Assembly: GCA_029975965.1 (NCBI GenBank)
Contig: JARKOV010000058.1
Coordinates: 13,337 to 77,336 of the forward strand
From: Anaerolinea sp.
GTDB lineage: Bacteria > Chloroflexota > Anaerolineae > Anaerolineales > Anaerolineaceae
Direction of reading: 5' to 3'
Length of the DNA: 64,000 nucleotides
Made by a program: the position numbers and the translations under genes. The first letter of the stretch is position 1; each line of letters begins with the position of its first letter. The notes beneath the pieces were generated by a model. It was given only the letters and a program-made list of their open reading frames with translations, was not told the origin of the DNA and did no database searches. Positions 49,377-58,120 of this stretch are shown piece after piece.

Positions 49377-51302
49377 ATGACAACGCAGAATCATGGATTG
49401 ATCCTTATCGTTATCTCGGAAGGCCAGGTCACCTTCCTTCTGGAGCGCATGCTCAAGTCGTTAGGGTACAGCGTGCAGAGCTATGCCGACCGGGCCGGCG
49501 CAATGCAGGCGCTCGCCCAGATCAACCCGGTGCTGGTCTTTTTGGGCGAGAAGCTGCCCGATAGCGAGGGGTTGAGCCTGGCCAACGAGATCAACCGGCG
49601 CTTCCCCGCCACGCCGATCATCCTCTTTGTCGCCCGCGAATCGCCAGAAGTGCTCAAATCGGCCATGCGCCTGGGCATCACCGAATACCTGTGCCTGCCG
49701 CTGCGCGCCGAGGACATTAACCGGGCGATCAAAAACAGCCTCGATGCCGCTCGCTTGCGCAAAGAGGCCGTTTTGCTCGAGTCGCGGCGCGTCACCGCCG
49801 GGTTGCAACAGCGCCTGGACGAGCTGGAGACCCTCGCTCGCCTCGGGCGCACGGTCACCGGCTCACTCGACCTGGATCACGTGCTCACCGCGATTGTCGA
49901 TGCGGCGGTCGAGTTGACCGGCGCGGAAGAAGGCAGCCTGCTGCTGTTGGACGAGGACACCGGCGAGCTGTACATGCGCGCCGCGCGCAATTTCCAGGAA
50001 GAGTTCGTGCGCACCTTCCGCATCCCGGTCACCGACACGCTGGCTGGGTCGGTGATCCGCAACGGCCAGTCCGTCTTGCTGGACGACAACACACCCCAGA
50101 AGATCAAGACCGCCTACCTGGTGCAGAGCCTGATCTACGTTCCGCTGGCGATCAGCGGGCACGTGTTTGGCGTGCTCGGGGTGGATAACCGCCAGAATCG
50201 CCTGCCGTTCACCGAGCACCACACCAAGTTGCTCGGCGCACTGGCCGAGTTCGCCGTCATCGCCATCGAGAACGCCCGCCTGTTCGCCGACACGATCTCC
50301 GAGCGGCGCAAGATGGAAACCGTGTTGACCGATGTGCGCGATGGGGTGATTTTGATCGACCAGGACCAGCGCCTTTTGCTGGTCAACCAGGTCGTGCGCC
50401 AGGCGCTCGGCCTGGGCGAAGACCGCCTGGTGGGGCGACCTTTCCGCGACCTGTTCAACCAGCCGCCGCTGCTCGAACTGCTCGACTCGGCGAGCAAAGC
50501 CACTGCCAGCCGCACCGAGCTGAGCCTGGAAGACGGGCGGATTTTCAGCGTGCAAATCTCGCCCATTCCTGAGGTGGGGCACGTCTTCACCCTGGCCGAC
50601 ATCACCAGCCTGAAAAAGCTCGACCAGATCAAGAGCGACTTCGTCCACACCGTCTCGCACGACTTGCGCTCGCCGCTGACCGCCATCCTGGGTTACGTGG
50701 AATTGATCGAGCGGGCGGGCGCGATCAACGACATGCAGCGCGATTTTATCCGCCGCGTGCAGGTCAGCGTGCACAACATCACCAGCCTGGTGGACGACCT
50801 GCTCGACCTGGGGCGCATCGAGGCCGGTTTCGACACCCGCATGGAGCCGGTACAGCTCGACCAGATCATCCATTACGCCGCCGACGGCTTGCGCAAGCAG
50901 CTCGCCGAGAAGGGCCACCACCTGCAGACCAACCTGCCCGCCGACGCCCCGCCGATCCTGGCTAACCCGGTTCAAATGCGCCAGATGATCGACAACCTGC
51001 TCGAAAACGCGATCAAGTACACCCCGCAGGGCGGCACGATCACCGTGGCCGGGCACCTGGAGCAGAACCAGATCATCTTACAGGTCAGCGATAACGGCAT
51101 CGGCATCCCTGCCCTCGACCTGCCCTACATCTTCGACAAGTTTTACCGCGCCAGCAACGCCGCTCCCGAGATGACCGGCACCGGCCTGGGCCTGGCGATC
51201 GTCAAGTCGATCGTCGAGAACCATCGTGGGCGGGTGTGGGTCGATTCCAACACCGGGCAGGGCACCACCTTCACCATCGTCCTGCCGCTCAACCAGGGTT
51301 AA
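49377..51302 (+). CDS. Pseudo-receiver/GAF/PAS sensor histidine kinase
   Basis: 641 residues. The N-terminal receiver is dead: LVFLGEKLPD puts Gly57 at the phospho-acceptor position, and the acidic pair is missing (LIVISEG). A coiled coil, a GAF domain (TGSLDLDHVLTAIVDAAVELTGAEEGSLLL), a PAS domain (VRDGVILIDQDQRLLLVNQVV) and an intact kinase follow: HisKA His428 in TVSHDLRSPLTAILGY, N box LENAIKYT, G1 SDNGIGI, F box YIFDKFYRA and G2 GTGLGLAIVKSIVE. No membrane segment, so it is a cytoplasmic sensor. The likely phosphate target is the preceding gene's Asp57 or another regulator. Confidence 0.9.
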   Translation: MTTQNHGLILIVISEGQVTFLLERMLKSLGYSVQSYADRAGAMQALAQINPVLVFLGEKLPDSEGLSLANEINRRFPATPIILFVARESPEVLKSAMRLGITEYLCLPLRAEDINRAIKNSLDAARLRKEAVLLESRRVTAGLQQRLDELETLARLGRTVTGSLDLDHVLTAIVDAAVELTGAEEGSLLLLDEDTGELYMRAARNFQEEFVRTFRIPVTDTLAGSVIRNGQSVLLDDNTPQKIKTAYLVQSLIYVPLAISGHVFGVLGVDNRQNRLPFTEHHTKLLGALAEFAVIAIENARLFADTISERRKMETVLTDVRDGVILIDQDQRLLLVNQVVRQALGLGEDRLVGRPFRDLFNQPPLLELLDSASKATASRTELSLEDGRIFSVQISPIPEVGHVFTLADITSLKKLDQIKSDFVHTVSHDLRSPLTAILGYVELIERAGAINDMQRDFIRRVQVSVHNITSLVDDLLDLGRIEAGFDTRMEPVQLDQIIHYAADGLRKQLAEKGHHLQTNLPADAPPILANPVQMRQMIDNLLENAIKYTPQGGTITVAGHLEQNQIILQVSDNGIGIPALDLPYIFDKFYRASNAAPEMTGTGLGLAIVKSIVENHRGRVWVDSNTGQGTTFTIVLPLNQG

Positions 51303-51400
51303 GCGCCGGGGGAATTCCCCGGCGATATCCATCGTTTTCATTCTCCCCGCCGCCCAAACGCGGCGGGGTGGTATTTAAGGGTCACGCGCCATCACAGGGG

Positions 51401-51467
51401 TGGGGGTGTCAGGCAACCCGTTGCGAAAGCCCTGAGCAGCGGGGTTTCTAGCGTAGAAAAACCATCG
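51401..51467. repeat. Intergenic element sharing ends with 10901-11001
   Basis: TGGGGGTGTCAGGCAACCC and AAAAACCATCG recall the right part of the 101-bp element near 10970-11003. Between them GAAAGCCC/GGGGTTTC can pair with one mismatch. It fills much of the 214-bp gap before the CDGSH gene. Confidence 0.35.
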
Positions 51468-51516
51468 CATTTCGGGTAAACTTAGGTTAATTCAAACAAC
51501 CCGATGGAGGTATCCC

Positions 51517-52233
51517 ATGACAGCCACGAATGGCGAGAAGAAGATCGTGGTCCAGGAAAATGGCCCCTACCAGGTGTATGGCGGCATCCCGCTGGTGCGC
51601 AAGCGGCAGGTGGTGTCGGAATACGGCGAGCCACTCACCTGGGAAAAAGAAGGGGAGATCGAAATTCCGGGCGATTATTACGAGCTGTGCCGCTGCGGTC
51701 AATCGAGCAACAGGCCATTTTGCGACCTGACCCACGAGCAGAAACCGTTTGACGGCAAAGAAAACGCCGTCACGCTGCCCTCCGCCAGGCGCCGCATGGT
51801 GGTCGAAGGCGGCCAACAACTCGTGGTGCGGCGCGATGTGGCGCTGTGCATCGAGTCCGGTTATTGTGGCTTCCGCTTCACCAACGTCGACGAGATGACT
51901 CCCCACACCGACGACACCCAGGTGCGCGCGCAGGTGATGGCGATGATCGAGCGTTGCCCTTCGGGCTCTTACACTTATTCGCTCACGGAAGATGGGCCTG
52001 ACATCGAGCCCGACCTGCCGGTGCAGATCGCCGTGACCACCGAGATCACCTCCGACGGTCCGATCCCCGGCCCGCTGTGGGTTACGGGGAACATTCCCAT
52101 CGTGCGCGCCGATGGCAAGCCCTTCGAGACGCGCAACCGGGTCACGTTGTGCAATTGCGGCCATTCGAAAGGCAAACCGCTGTGCGACGCCACCCACCGC
52201 GCCCTGGAGACGGAAAAATTGCGCGGGAAATAA
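51517..52233 (+). CDS. CDGSH iron-sulfur domain protein with ferredoxin-like insert
   Basis: 238 residues. Two CDGSH-type [2Fe-2S] motifs are present: YELCRCGQSSNRPFCDLTH near the N-terminus and TLCNCGHSKGKPLCDATH near the C-terminus, each with three Cys and one His. Between them DVALCIESGYCGFRF and MIERCPSGSYTYSL match the DUF1271 (Fer4_19) divergent ferredoxin-like region. The combination is typical of bacterial mitoNEET relatives. Redox or iron-sulfur transfer is likely. GGAGG precedes the ATG, and a strong bidirectional terminator follows. Monocistronic. Confidence 0.9.
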   Translation: MTATNGEKKIVVQENGPYQVYGGIPLVRKRQVVSEYGEPLTWEKEGEIEIPGDYYELCRCGQSSNRPFCDLTHEQKPFDGKENAVTLPSARRRMVVEGGQQLVVRRDVALCIESGYCGFRFTNVDEMTPHTDDTQVRAQVMAMIERCPSGSYTYSLTEDGPDIEPDLPVQIAVTTEITSDGPIPGPLWVTGNIPIVRADGKPFETRNRVTLCNCGHSKGKPLCDATHRALETEKLRGK

Positions 52234-52265
52234 GCCGTTCGCGCCTTTCCCACGGTCTTAAAACG

Positions 52266-52306
52266 AAAAGGGGAGCGTGTCACACACGTGGCACGCTCCC
52301 CCTTTT
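52266..52306. terminator. Bidirectional terminator
   Basis: AAAAGGGGAGCGTGTCAC, a short loop, GTGGCACGCTCCCCCTTTT; A/T runs at both ends. Shared by the CDGSH gene (+) and the BMP permease operon (-). Confidence 0.9.
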
Positions 52307-52311
52307 CATCA

Positions 52312-53580
52312 TCATTCTTTTTGGTACGGCTCGCCGTCTGCCGCGGGCATTTGTCCGCGCCCGACCAACCCGGCCAGCACCACCATGGTGACGATGTATG
52401 GCGTGATCGCCATGAACTGGAGGGGGATGCCCGTGCCCAGGATGGTCAGGCGGGTGGCGATCGCGTCGGCAAAGCCGAACAGCAAGCCGGCCAGGAAGGC
52501 GCCAACGGGCGTCCAGTTGCCGAAGATCATCGCCGCCAGGCCGATGAACCCTTTGCCGGCAGTCATCGCCTCGTCGAAGCGACCCACCGAGCCGAGGGTG
52601 AAGAACGCCCCGCCGATCCCCGCAACCACGCCGCCCAGCAGCACGGCCATGTAGCGCGTGCGGAACACGTTGATCCCCAGGGTGTCGGCCGCTTTGGGAT
52701 GCTCGCCCACCGAGCGCAGGCGCAACCCCCATCGAGTGGCGAACAACGCCACCTGGATGACGATCAATAAGATGAACATGAGGTAAACGAACAGGTTGGT
52801 GTTGAAAAACAGCGGCCCGATGATCGGAATATCGGCCAGCAAGGGGATCGGGACGCGCGGGAAGACGGGCGGGTTGTTCAGGTACTGGTAGGTTTGGAGG
52901 AATTTCGAGGATATGTACGACGACATGCCCGTGGAAAAAATGTTGATCACCGTGCCGGAGATGATCTGGTTGATTTTATAGCGGATTGAAAGCACCGCGT
53001 GGATCCAGGCGAGCAACACGGAAGATGCGATCGCCGCCAGCAGCCCGACCCACATATTTTTCGACACGCTGCCCACCAGCGCCCCCACCATGGCTGCCAT
53101 CAACATCATGCCCTCAATGGCGATGTTGACCACGCCGGCGCGCTCGCAGAGCACCCCGGAGAACGCGCCCAGGACGATTGGCACCGAGAGCAGCACCGCC
53201 GCGCTCAGCATGCCCGAAAGATTGAGCGAAGTGCCGGCGGTGGCCCAGACCAGGAAACTGAAGACGAAGCAGGCCGCCGACACGCCCAGCAGCGCGTTGG
53301 TCCGGCGACCAAAGCCCCGCACGACCTGAGCGAGGCCGATCAAAAGAATGACGACCGTCAGCGCGATGGTCGTGGGTTGGGCCGGCACAAGCCAGTCGCC
53401 AACCACGCCCTGGGTGATCCCACCGGGGGTCATCACAAAACGAGCGATTTCCCCCGCTTCCACTTTGAGCGCGAAAAGCCACAACGAGATCAACCCGAAA
53501 CCCAGTTCCACCGCGCCTATCACGCGCTGTCGGACCGGGGAGACCGTTTCCAGCCGGTGGCGAATGACCAGGGTAGCCAT
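52312..53580 (-). CDS. Nucleoside ABC importer permease (BMP type, YufQ-like)
   Basis: 422 residues, about 10 helices, BPD_transp_2 family. LGAFSGVLCERAGVVNIAIEGMMLM is the conserved cytoplasmic loop that engages the ATPase; RYKINQIISGTVINIFSTGMSSYI and VGEHPKAADTLGINVFRTRY are further typical blocks. It is one of two permeases that pair in nucleoside/purine importers. The ATG overlaps the preceding gene's stop (TAATG). An ATG 21 bases upstream is inside that gene and unlikely. Confidence 0.9.
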   Translation of the reverse strand: MATLVIRHRLETVSPVRQRVIGAVELGFGLISLWLFALKVEAGEIARFVMTPGGITQGVVGDWLVPAQPTTIALTVVILLIGLAQVVRGFGRRTNALLGVSAACFVFSFLVWATAGTSLNLSGMLSAAVLLSVPIVLGAFSGVLCERAGVVNIAIEGMMLMAAMVGALVGSVSKNMWVGLLAAIASSVLLAWIHAVLSIRYKINQIISGTVINIFSTGMSSYISSKFLQTYQYLNNPPVFPRVPIPLLADIPIIGPLFFNTNLFVYLMFILLIVIQVALFATRWGLRLRSVGEHPKAADTLGINVFRTRYMAVLLGGVVAGIGGAFFTLGSVGRFDEAMTAGKGFIGLAAMIFGNWTPVGAFLAGLLFGFADAIATRLTILGTGIPLQFMAITPYIVTMVVLAGLVGRGQMPAADGEPYQKE

Positions 53581-54863
53581 TACTTGTTCCCTCCTCCCCA
53601 ACTGCCCACAAAGACGGCTTCCTCGGCTTCCTTGGGAACGCGGATGCGGTAGATGGTGCGGATGATGGCGGGCGCCGCGACGAAGGCCAGGATGAGCGCC
53701 TGGATGATCGAGACGATATCGTTCGGGATCCTGAGCAGCTCCATGCGGGTCGCCCCGTTGCGCAGCGCGCCGAAGAGCAGCGAGGAGAAGATCACCCCCA
53801 GGGGCGTGCTGTTGCCCAGCAGGGCCAGGGCGATGCTGTCGAAACCGTAACCCGGCGAGAGGCCGATCGCCATGCTGCGGTTGACCGCCAGGATCTGGGT
53901 GCCACCCGCCATGCCGGCCAGCGCGCCCGAGAGAGCCATCGCCAGCATGATGTTGCCGGTGATGTTAATTCCCGCATAGCGGGCGGCGTTTGGGTTGGCG
54001 CCCGCCGTGCGCAGGTTGAACCCCCAGGTGGTCTTGAACAAAAGCCAGTGCACCAGCCAGGCGATGCCCAGGGCGATGAAAAAGCCCAGGTGGAAACGGA
54101 TGGGCGAAGGGAAGAACTGCGGAATCTCGGCGGTTTTCTCGATCATCGGGCTGATGGGCATTCCTCCCGATCCCGGGCGGGTCATCGGCCCGCCCAACAG
54201 CCATTCGGTGATGCGGAAAGCCACCCAGTTCAGCATGATCGTGTTGATCACCTCGTGCCCGCCGGTCTTCGCCTTGAGCCAGCCCGGGATAAACCCCCAC
54301 ACCGCGCCTCCCAGCGCGCCGGCCAGGAAAGCCAGCGGCATGTGGATGAAGGCCGGCAGCCCTTTCACCGCATAACCGACGTAGGTGGCGGCAGCGGCCC
54401 CCATATAGAGCTGGCCTTCCACGCCGATGTTGAACAAACCCGAGCGGAAGCCCAGCGCAACCGCCAGCCCGGCGAAGATGTAAGGCGTGGCGTTGACCAG
54501 GCTCTCAGGGATGGGGTTGAGCGCGCGGCGAATCTCCAGCGGGTTTCCCGATTGGAAAGCCTGTGCAATGCGCACCGGGTCGCCCAAGGCGCCGGTGAAG
54601 AGGGCGGTGTATGCCCTGACGATCGTGCTCCAGGCCGTGCCCAGGCCCGCGCCAAAGGATTGGCCGAAGGCCGTGTAGACTTCTTCGCTGGTCAACACGA
54701 TCAGCACCGCGCCCAGGATCAGGCCCGTGAACACCGCCAGCGCCGGCACCAGCAGCACGCGACCGATTCGACGCCTGCCCGCGTGATGCGCTGCGGCGGG
54801 CGGATGGGTGAGTTCCTCCAGCAATACCTTCCCAACGTCTTGTTTTTTCGGTTTGTCGCTCAC
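53580..54863 (-). CDS. Nucleoside ABC importer permease (BMP type, YufP-like)
   Basis: 427 residues, BPD_transp_2 family. A cytoplasmic N-terminus of about 35 residues precedes VLLVPALAVFTGLILGAVLIVL. ALGFRSGLFNIGVEGQLYMGAAAATYVG is the ATPase coupling loop, and GGHEVINTIMLNWVAFRITEWLL is characteristic. A GTG start with GGAG upstream is used. It is the partner permease of the gene at 52312 and lies 12 bp after the ATPase. Confidence 0.9.
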   Translation of the reverse strand: MSDKPKKQDVGKVLLEELTHPPAAAHHAGRRRIGRVLLVPALAVFTGLILGAVLIVLTSEEVYTAFGQSFGAGLGTAWSTIVRAYTALFTGALGDPVRIAQAFQSGNPLEIRRALNPIPESLVNATPYIFAGLAVALGFRSGLFNIGVEGQLYMGAAAATYVGYAVKGLPAFIHMPLAFLAGALGGAVWGFIPGWLKAKTGGHEVINTIMLNWVAFRITEWLLGGPMTRPGSGGMPISPMIEKTAEIPQFFPSPIRFHLGFFIALGIAWLVHWLLFKTTWGFNLRTAGANPNAARYAGINITGNIMLAMALSGALAGMAGGTQILAVNRSMAIGLSPGYGFDSIALALLGNSTPLGVIFSSLLFGALRNGATRMELLRIPNDIVSIIQALILAFVAAPAIIRTIYRIRVPKEAEEAVFVGSWGGGNK

Positions 54864-54875
54864 GTTGCACTCCGT

Positions 54876-56438
54876 TTAGAAGGTCGATTCGACCACGCGC
54901 TCGCCCTCTTGCGGCGCTCCGGCCTGTTCGGGGCTGACCCCCGCCATCAACAGGCCGATGTAGGACTTGGTCGCCTGTTCCGCAGGCACGATCGCCACGA
55001 TCTTGCCGCGATACATCACAGCAATTCGATCCGACAATTCCATAATTTCATCCAGCTCCGGCGAGACGAGCAGCACCGCGCAGCCTTCGTCGCGCTTTTG
55101 CACGATCCGGCTATGGATGTATTCAATGGAGCCGACATCCAGGCCGCGTGTGGGCTGTGATGCGACCAGCAGCTTGATCGGGCGAGAAAATTCGCGCGCG
55201 ATGATCACCTTTTGTTGGTTGCCGCCCGAAAGCGAGCCCACGTTGGTGGCGGCGCTCGGGGTGCGTATGTCGAAATCTTTGATCAACTGGTTGGCAACGT
55301 CAAAAATCACCTGGTGCTGCATGCGCACGCCTTTGGCAAACGGGGGTTTGTAATAGGTGCACAGGGCAATATTATCGGCTACCGGGAAAGAGAGCACCAG
55401 GCCGTCTCGTTGGCGGTCTTCGGGGACATGCGCGCTGCCCAACTCGGTGACTTCACGCGGCGTGGCGTAGGTGATATCTTCGCCCAACAATCGAATGGTG
55501 CCGCTGACTGGCCGGCGCAAGCCGGTGACCGCTTCGACCAGCTCGGTCTGGCCGTTGCCCTGCACGCCGGCCACGCCCAGGATTTCACCCGCGCGAACGT
55601 CGAAGCTGACCTCGTCCACGGTGATTTGCTTCTGCGCGTCGGCCACCACCAGGTCTTTCACCTCGAGCACCACGTCGCCGGCCTTGGCGATGCGTTTTTC
55701 GACTTCCAGGTTCACTTCGCGACCGACCATCATCGCCGCGAGGGTGTTGCGGTCGGCTTCTGCCGGGGTTGTCTCGCCCACCACCGCTCCCCGCCGGATG
55801 ACCATGATGCGGTCGGAAATGGCCAGCACCTCGCGCAGCTTGTGGGTGATGAAGATGATCGATTTATCCTGCTGGAGCAGCTCGCGCATGATGACGAACA
55901 ATTCGTCGGCTTCTTGCGGTGTGAGCACCGCGGTCGGCTCGTCGAAAATCAGGATGTCGGCCTGGCGGTAGAGCAGTTTGATGATCTCCACGCGCTGCTG
56001 AACGCCCACCGGCAGATCGCGCACGTACGCGTTGGGATCCACCTCCAGCTTGTAGCGCTCGGAAATATCCTTGATCTTGGCTGCCGCCCTGGCGCGGTCG
56101 AGGAAGTCTGCCCTGCGCAGCTCCTCGGCTCCGAGCATGACGTTCTCGGTAACCGTAAAAACCGGGATCAACATAAAGTGCTGGTGCACCATGCCGATCC
56201 CGATTTTGATCGCGTCGATGGGAGATTGGATGATGGTTTTGTTGCCGCGCACGAAGATTTCACCCTCGTCGGGCTGGTAGAGGCCATAGAGGATGTTCAT
56301 CAGCGTCGACTTACCGGCGCCATTTTCCCCCAGCAAGGCGAGGATCTCTCCCTGGTTGAGAGTCAGGTCGATATGGTCATTCGCCAGGACGCCGGGGAAA
56401 CGCTTGGTAATGCCTTTGAGTTCCAGAACAGGAGCCAT
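54876..56438 (-). CDS. Nucleoside/sugar ABC importer ATPase with two ABC modules (YufO-like)
   Basis: 520 residues with two ATP-binding modules, as in RbsA-type importers. Module 1 has Walker A LLGENGAGKSTLMNIL, DLPVGVQQRVEIIKLL and ILIFDEPTAVLTPQE. Module 2 has the altered Walker A GVQGNGQTELVEAV (Lys replaced), GSLSGGNQQKVIIAREFS and QPTRGLDVGS; loss of ATP hydrolysis in this half is normal for the family. TACAAT and AAGGAG precede the ATG. It drives the two permeases downstream; the solute-binding protein is separate at 58121. Confidence 0.92.
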   Translation of the reverse strand: MAPVLELKGITKRFPGVLANDHIDLTLNQGEILALLGENGAGKSTLMNILYGLYQPDEGEIFVRGNKTIIQSPIDAIKIGIGMVHQHFMLIPVFTVTENVMLGAEELRRADFLDRARAAAKIKDISERYKLEVDPNAYVRDLPVGVQQRVEIIKLLYRQADILIFDEPTAVLTPQEADELFVIMRELLQQDKSIIFITHKLREVLAISDRIMVIRRGAVVGETTPAEADRNTLAAMMVGREVNLEVEKRIAKAGDVVLEVKDLVVADAQKQITVDEVSFDVRAGEILGVAGVQGNGQTELVEAVTGLRRPVSGTIRLLGEDITYATPREVTELGSAHVPEDRQRDGLVLSFPVADNIALCTYYKPPFAKGVRMQHQVIFDVANQLIKDFDIRTPSAATNVGSLSGGNQQKVIIAREFSRPIKLLVASQPTRGLDVGSIEYIHSRIVQKRDEGCAVLLVSPELDEIMELSDRIAVMYRGKIVAIVPAEQATKSYIGLLMAGVSPEQAGAPQEGERVVESTF

Positions 56439-56538
56439 TCATACTCCTTTGATTGGGGGGGAAGGTTGTCATCATTGTAACATATGCGGGAACGTTTGTT
56501 ATTCTCCCTGCCGGGCTGAATATCGGGCTGGATAAAGC

Positions 56539-56573
56539 GCTCCGCTGATGCGATGTTCGCATCAGCGGAGCGG
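56539..56573. terminator. Terminator downstream of sufE
   Basis: Perfect 16-bp stem CGCTCCGCTGATGCGA / TCGCATCAGCGGAGCG with a three-base loop, followed on the minus strand by CTTTAT. It lies between the SufE-like gene and the ABC ATPase promoter. Confidence 0.8.
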
Positions 56574-56592
56574 ATCGGGTCGAGGATCAGGT

Positions 56593-57030
56593 TCAGCGGA
56601 TATGCTCGACGGCCAGCCGTTTGACATGCGCCACGATGGCCGACATGCCGTTCATGCGCTGGGTGGTGAGCACATCCTGCAGCCCCATGCGCAGGTAAAA
56701 GTCGTTGGGCAGGTTGAGCACCTCTTCCGGCGATGCCCCGGCCAAGCCCTCGGCGACGATGGCGGCAAAGCCGCGCACCGTGGGCGATTCGGCCGGCACC
56801 TTGAAATGGAAGCGCATGCCGCCATCCACCAGCTCGGCAGCCACGGCAACCGGGGTCATGCACTCGGGCACCGCCTCCATCTCGAAATCGCCGTCACTGC
56901 ACCAGCCCGGCAAGGGCGGCAGGCTTTCGGCGAATTGCAGCAGCAGCTCCAGCTTTTCGCGCCCTTCGCAGTAGCTGAAATCATCCACGATCTCGGCCAG
57001 CCGCTGAGGCAGCGGGGACGCCTGGCTCAT
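56593..57030 (-). CDS. sufE: SufE-family sulfur acceptor
   Basis: 145 residues. RLAEIVDDFSYCEGREKLELLLQFAESLPPLP is the characteristic SufE N-terminal helix; the sulfur-accepting Cys is in VPECMTPVAVAAEL, and GFAAIVAEGLAGASPEEVLNLP is conserved C-terminally. SufE takes persulfide from a cysteine desulfurase, but none is adjacent; here it is translationally coupled to a rhodanese (ATGA overlap), which may be its sulfur donor. The ATG at 57030 is supported by that coupling. Confidence 0.88.
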   Translation of the reverse strand: MSQASPLPQRLAEIVDDFSYCEGREKLELLLQFAESLPPLPGWCSDGDFEMEAVPECMTPVAVAAELVDGGMRFHFKVPAESPTVRGFAAIVAEGLAGASPEEVLNLPNDFYLRMGLQDVLTTQRMNGMSAIVAHVKRLAVEHIR

Positions 57031-57884
57031 CAACCCGCGCCTTTCTCGATCGGGGCGCCGACCAGGTTGCCCCATTCGGTCCAGGAGCCGTCGTAATTCC
57101 TCACGTTGGGATAACCGAGCAGGTATTTGAGCACGAACCAGGTCAAAGAGGAGCGCTCGCCGATGCGGCAATAGGCAATGATGTCTTTTTCCGGCAGGAT
57201 GCCCTTGTCCTGGTAAAGCTTGCGCAGCTCGCCGGCCGGCTTGAACACACCGGTCTCGGGGTTGACCGCCTGCGACCAGGGGATGCTGACCGCCCCGGCG
57301 ATATGCCCGCCGCGTTGCGCGCCCTCCTGGGGGTAGTTGGGCATGTGGAGCAACTCGCCGCTGAACTCCTGCGGGGAGCGCACGTCCACCAGGGGTTTGC
57401 GCTCCTCCACATGCTTGAACACGTCGTCGCGGAATGCGCGCACGCCGGGGCGCGGCGCTTTGGCGCGGTAGCTGGTGGGAGGATAGAGCGGCACATCTTT
57501 CACCAGCGGCCGGTCTTCCTGCACCCACTTCTGCCGCCCGCCGTTCATGATGCGCAGTTTTTCGTGCCCATAGTATTCGAACAGCCAGAACGCGTAACAG
57601 GCGAACCAGTTGTTCTTGTCGCCGTAGAACACCACGGTCGTGTCGTTGGCAATTCCGAGCGCGGTGCACAGCGATTCGAAATCGACCTGGCTGAGGAAAT
57701 CGCGCCGGATCGGGGCCTGGAGGGTGGTAAACCAGTCGACCTTCACCGCGCCGGGGATGTGCCCGGTTTCATAAAGCAGCACGTCTTCGTTCGATTCGAC
57801 CAGCCGCACGGCGGGGTCGTTCAGATGGGCAGCAACCCAGTCCGTTTCGACAAGAAATTCGGGGTGTGCGTAAGAATCGGTCAT
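57030..57884 (-). CDS. Two-domain rhodanese (thiosulfate sulfurtransferase)
   Basis: 284 residues, two rhodanese folds. The N-terminal inactive domain has [26 protein letters not shown]; the C-terminal domain carries [10 protein letters not shown] and the catalytic Cys in [15 protein letters not shown], followed by [14 protein letters not shown]. The CRIGERS loop fits thiosulfate sulfurtransferase more than 3-mercaptopyruvate (CGSGVT). It lies directly upstream of SufE and has a strong promoter, so it likely provides sulfane sulfur for iron-sulfur assembly. Confidence 0.92.
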   Translation of the reverse strand: MTDSYAHPEFLVETDWVAAHLNDPAVRLVESNEDVLLYETGHIPGAVKVDWFTTLQAPIRRDFLSQVDFESLCTALGIANDTTVVFYGDKNNWFACYAFWLFEYYGHEKLRIMNGGRQKWVQEDRPLVKDVPLYPPTSYRAKAPRPGVRAFRDDVFKHVEERKPLVDVRSPQEFSGELLHMPNYPQEGAQRGGHIAGAVSIPWSQAVNPETGVFKPAGELRKLYQDKGILPEKDIIAYCRIGERSSLTWFVLKYLLGYPNVRNYDGSWTEWGNLVGAPIEKGAG

Positions 57885-57923
57885 CGGCTCATCCTCTTAA
57901 TATTTATAAATTTCATCTAAAAT

Positions 57924-57952
57924 ATTATATAAATCCGGGCGGCGGCTGTCAA
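57924..57952 (-). promoter_or_regulatory. Promoter of the rhodanese-sufE pair
   Basis: TTGACA (57947-57952), 17 bp, TATAAT (57924-57929) on the minus strand, both boxes perfect. AT-rich leader with AAGAGGA before the ATG. Confidence 0.85.
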
Positions 57953-58076
57953 GGTCATCGCAAGGCGATCCAGGGCTTATTCAATCTTTGGGAGGATGGT
58001 ATTTTTGCCGTTTGCCAGGCGATTTTGTGAAGAAGATCCAAAGGTGTCTTCCAGCGACACCCGGTCCTTTAAATAG

Positions 58077-58100
58077 AAAACCCCCTTCAGGGGAAGGGGG
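58077..58100 (-). terminator. Terminator of the BMP-lipoprotein gene
   Basis: On the minus strand CCCCCTTC, CCCT, GAAGGGGG, then TTTTCTATTT; 20 bp after the stop. Confidence 0.85.
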
Positions 58101-58120
58101 TCAAAGAAAGGCTGGCTGGC

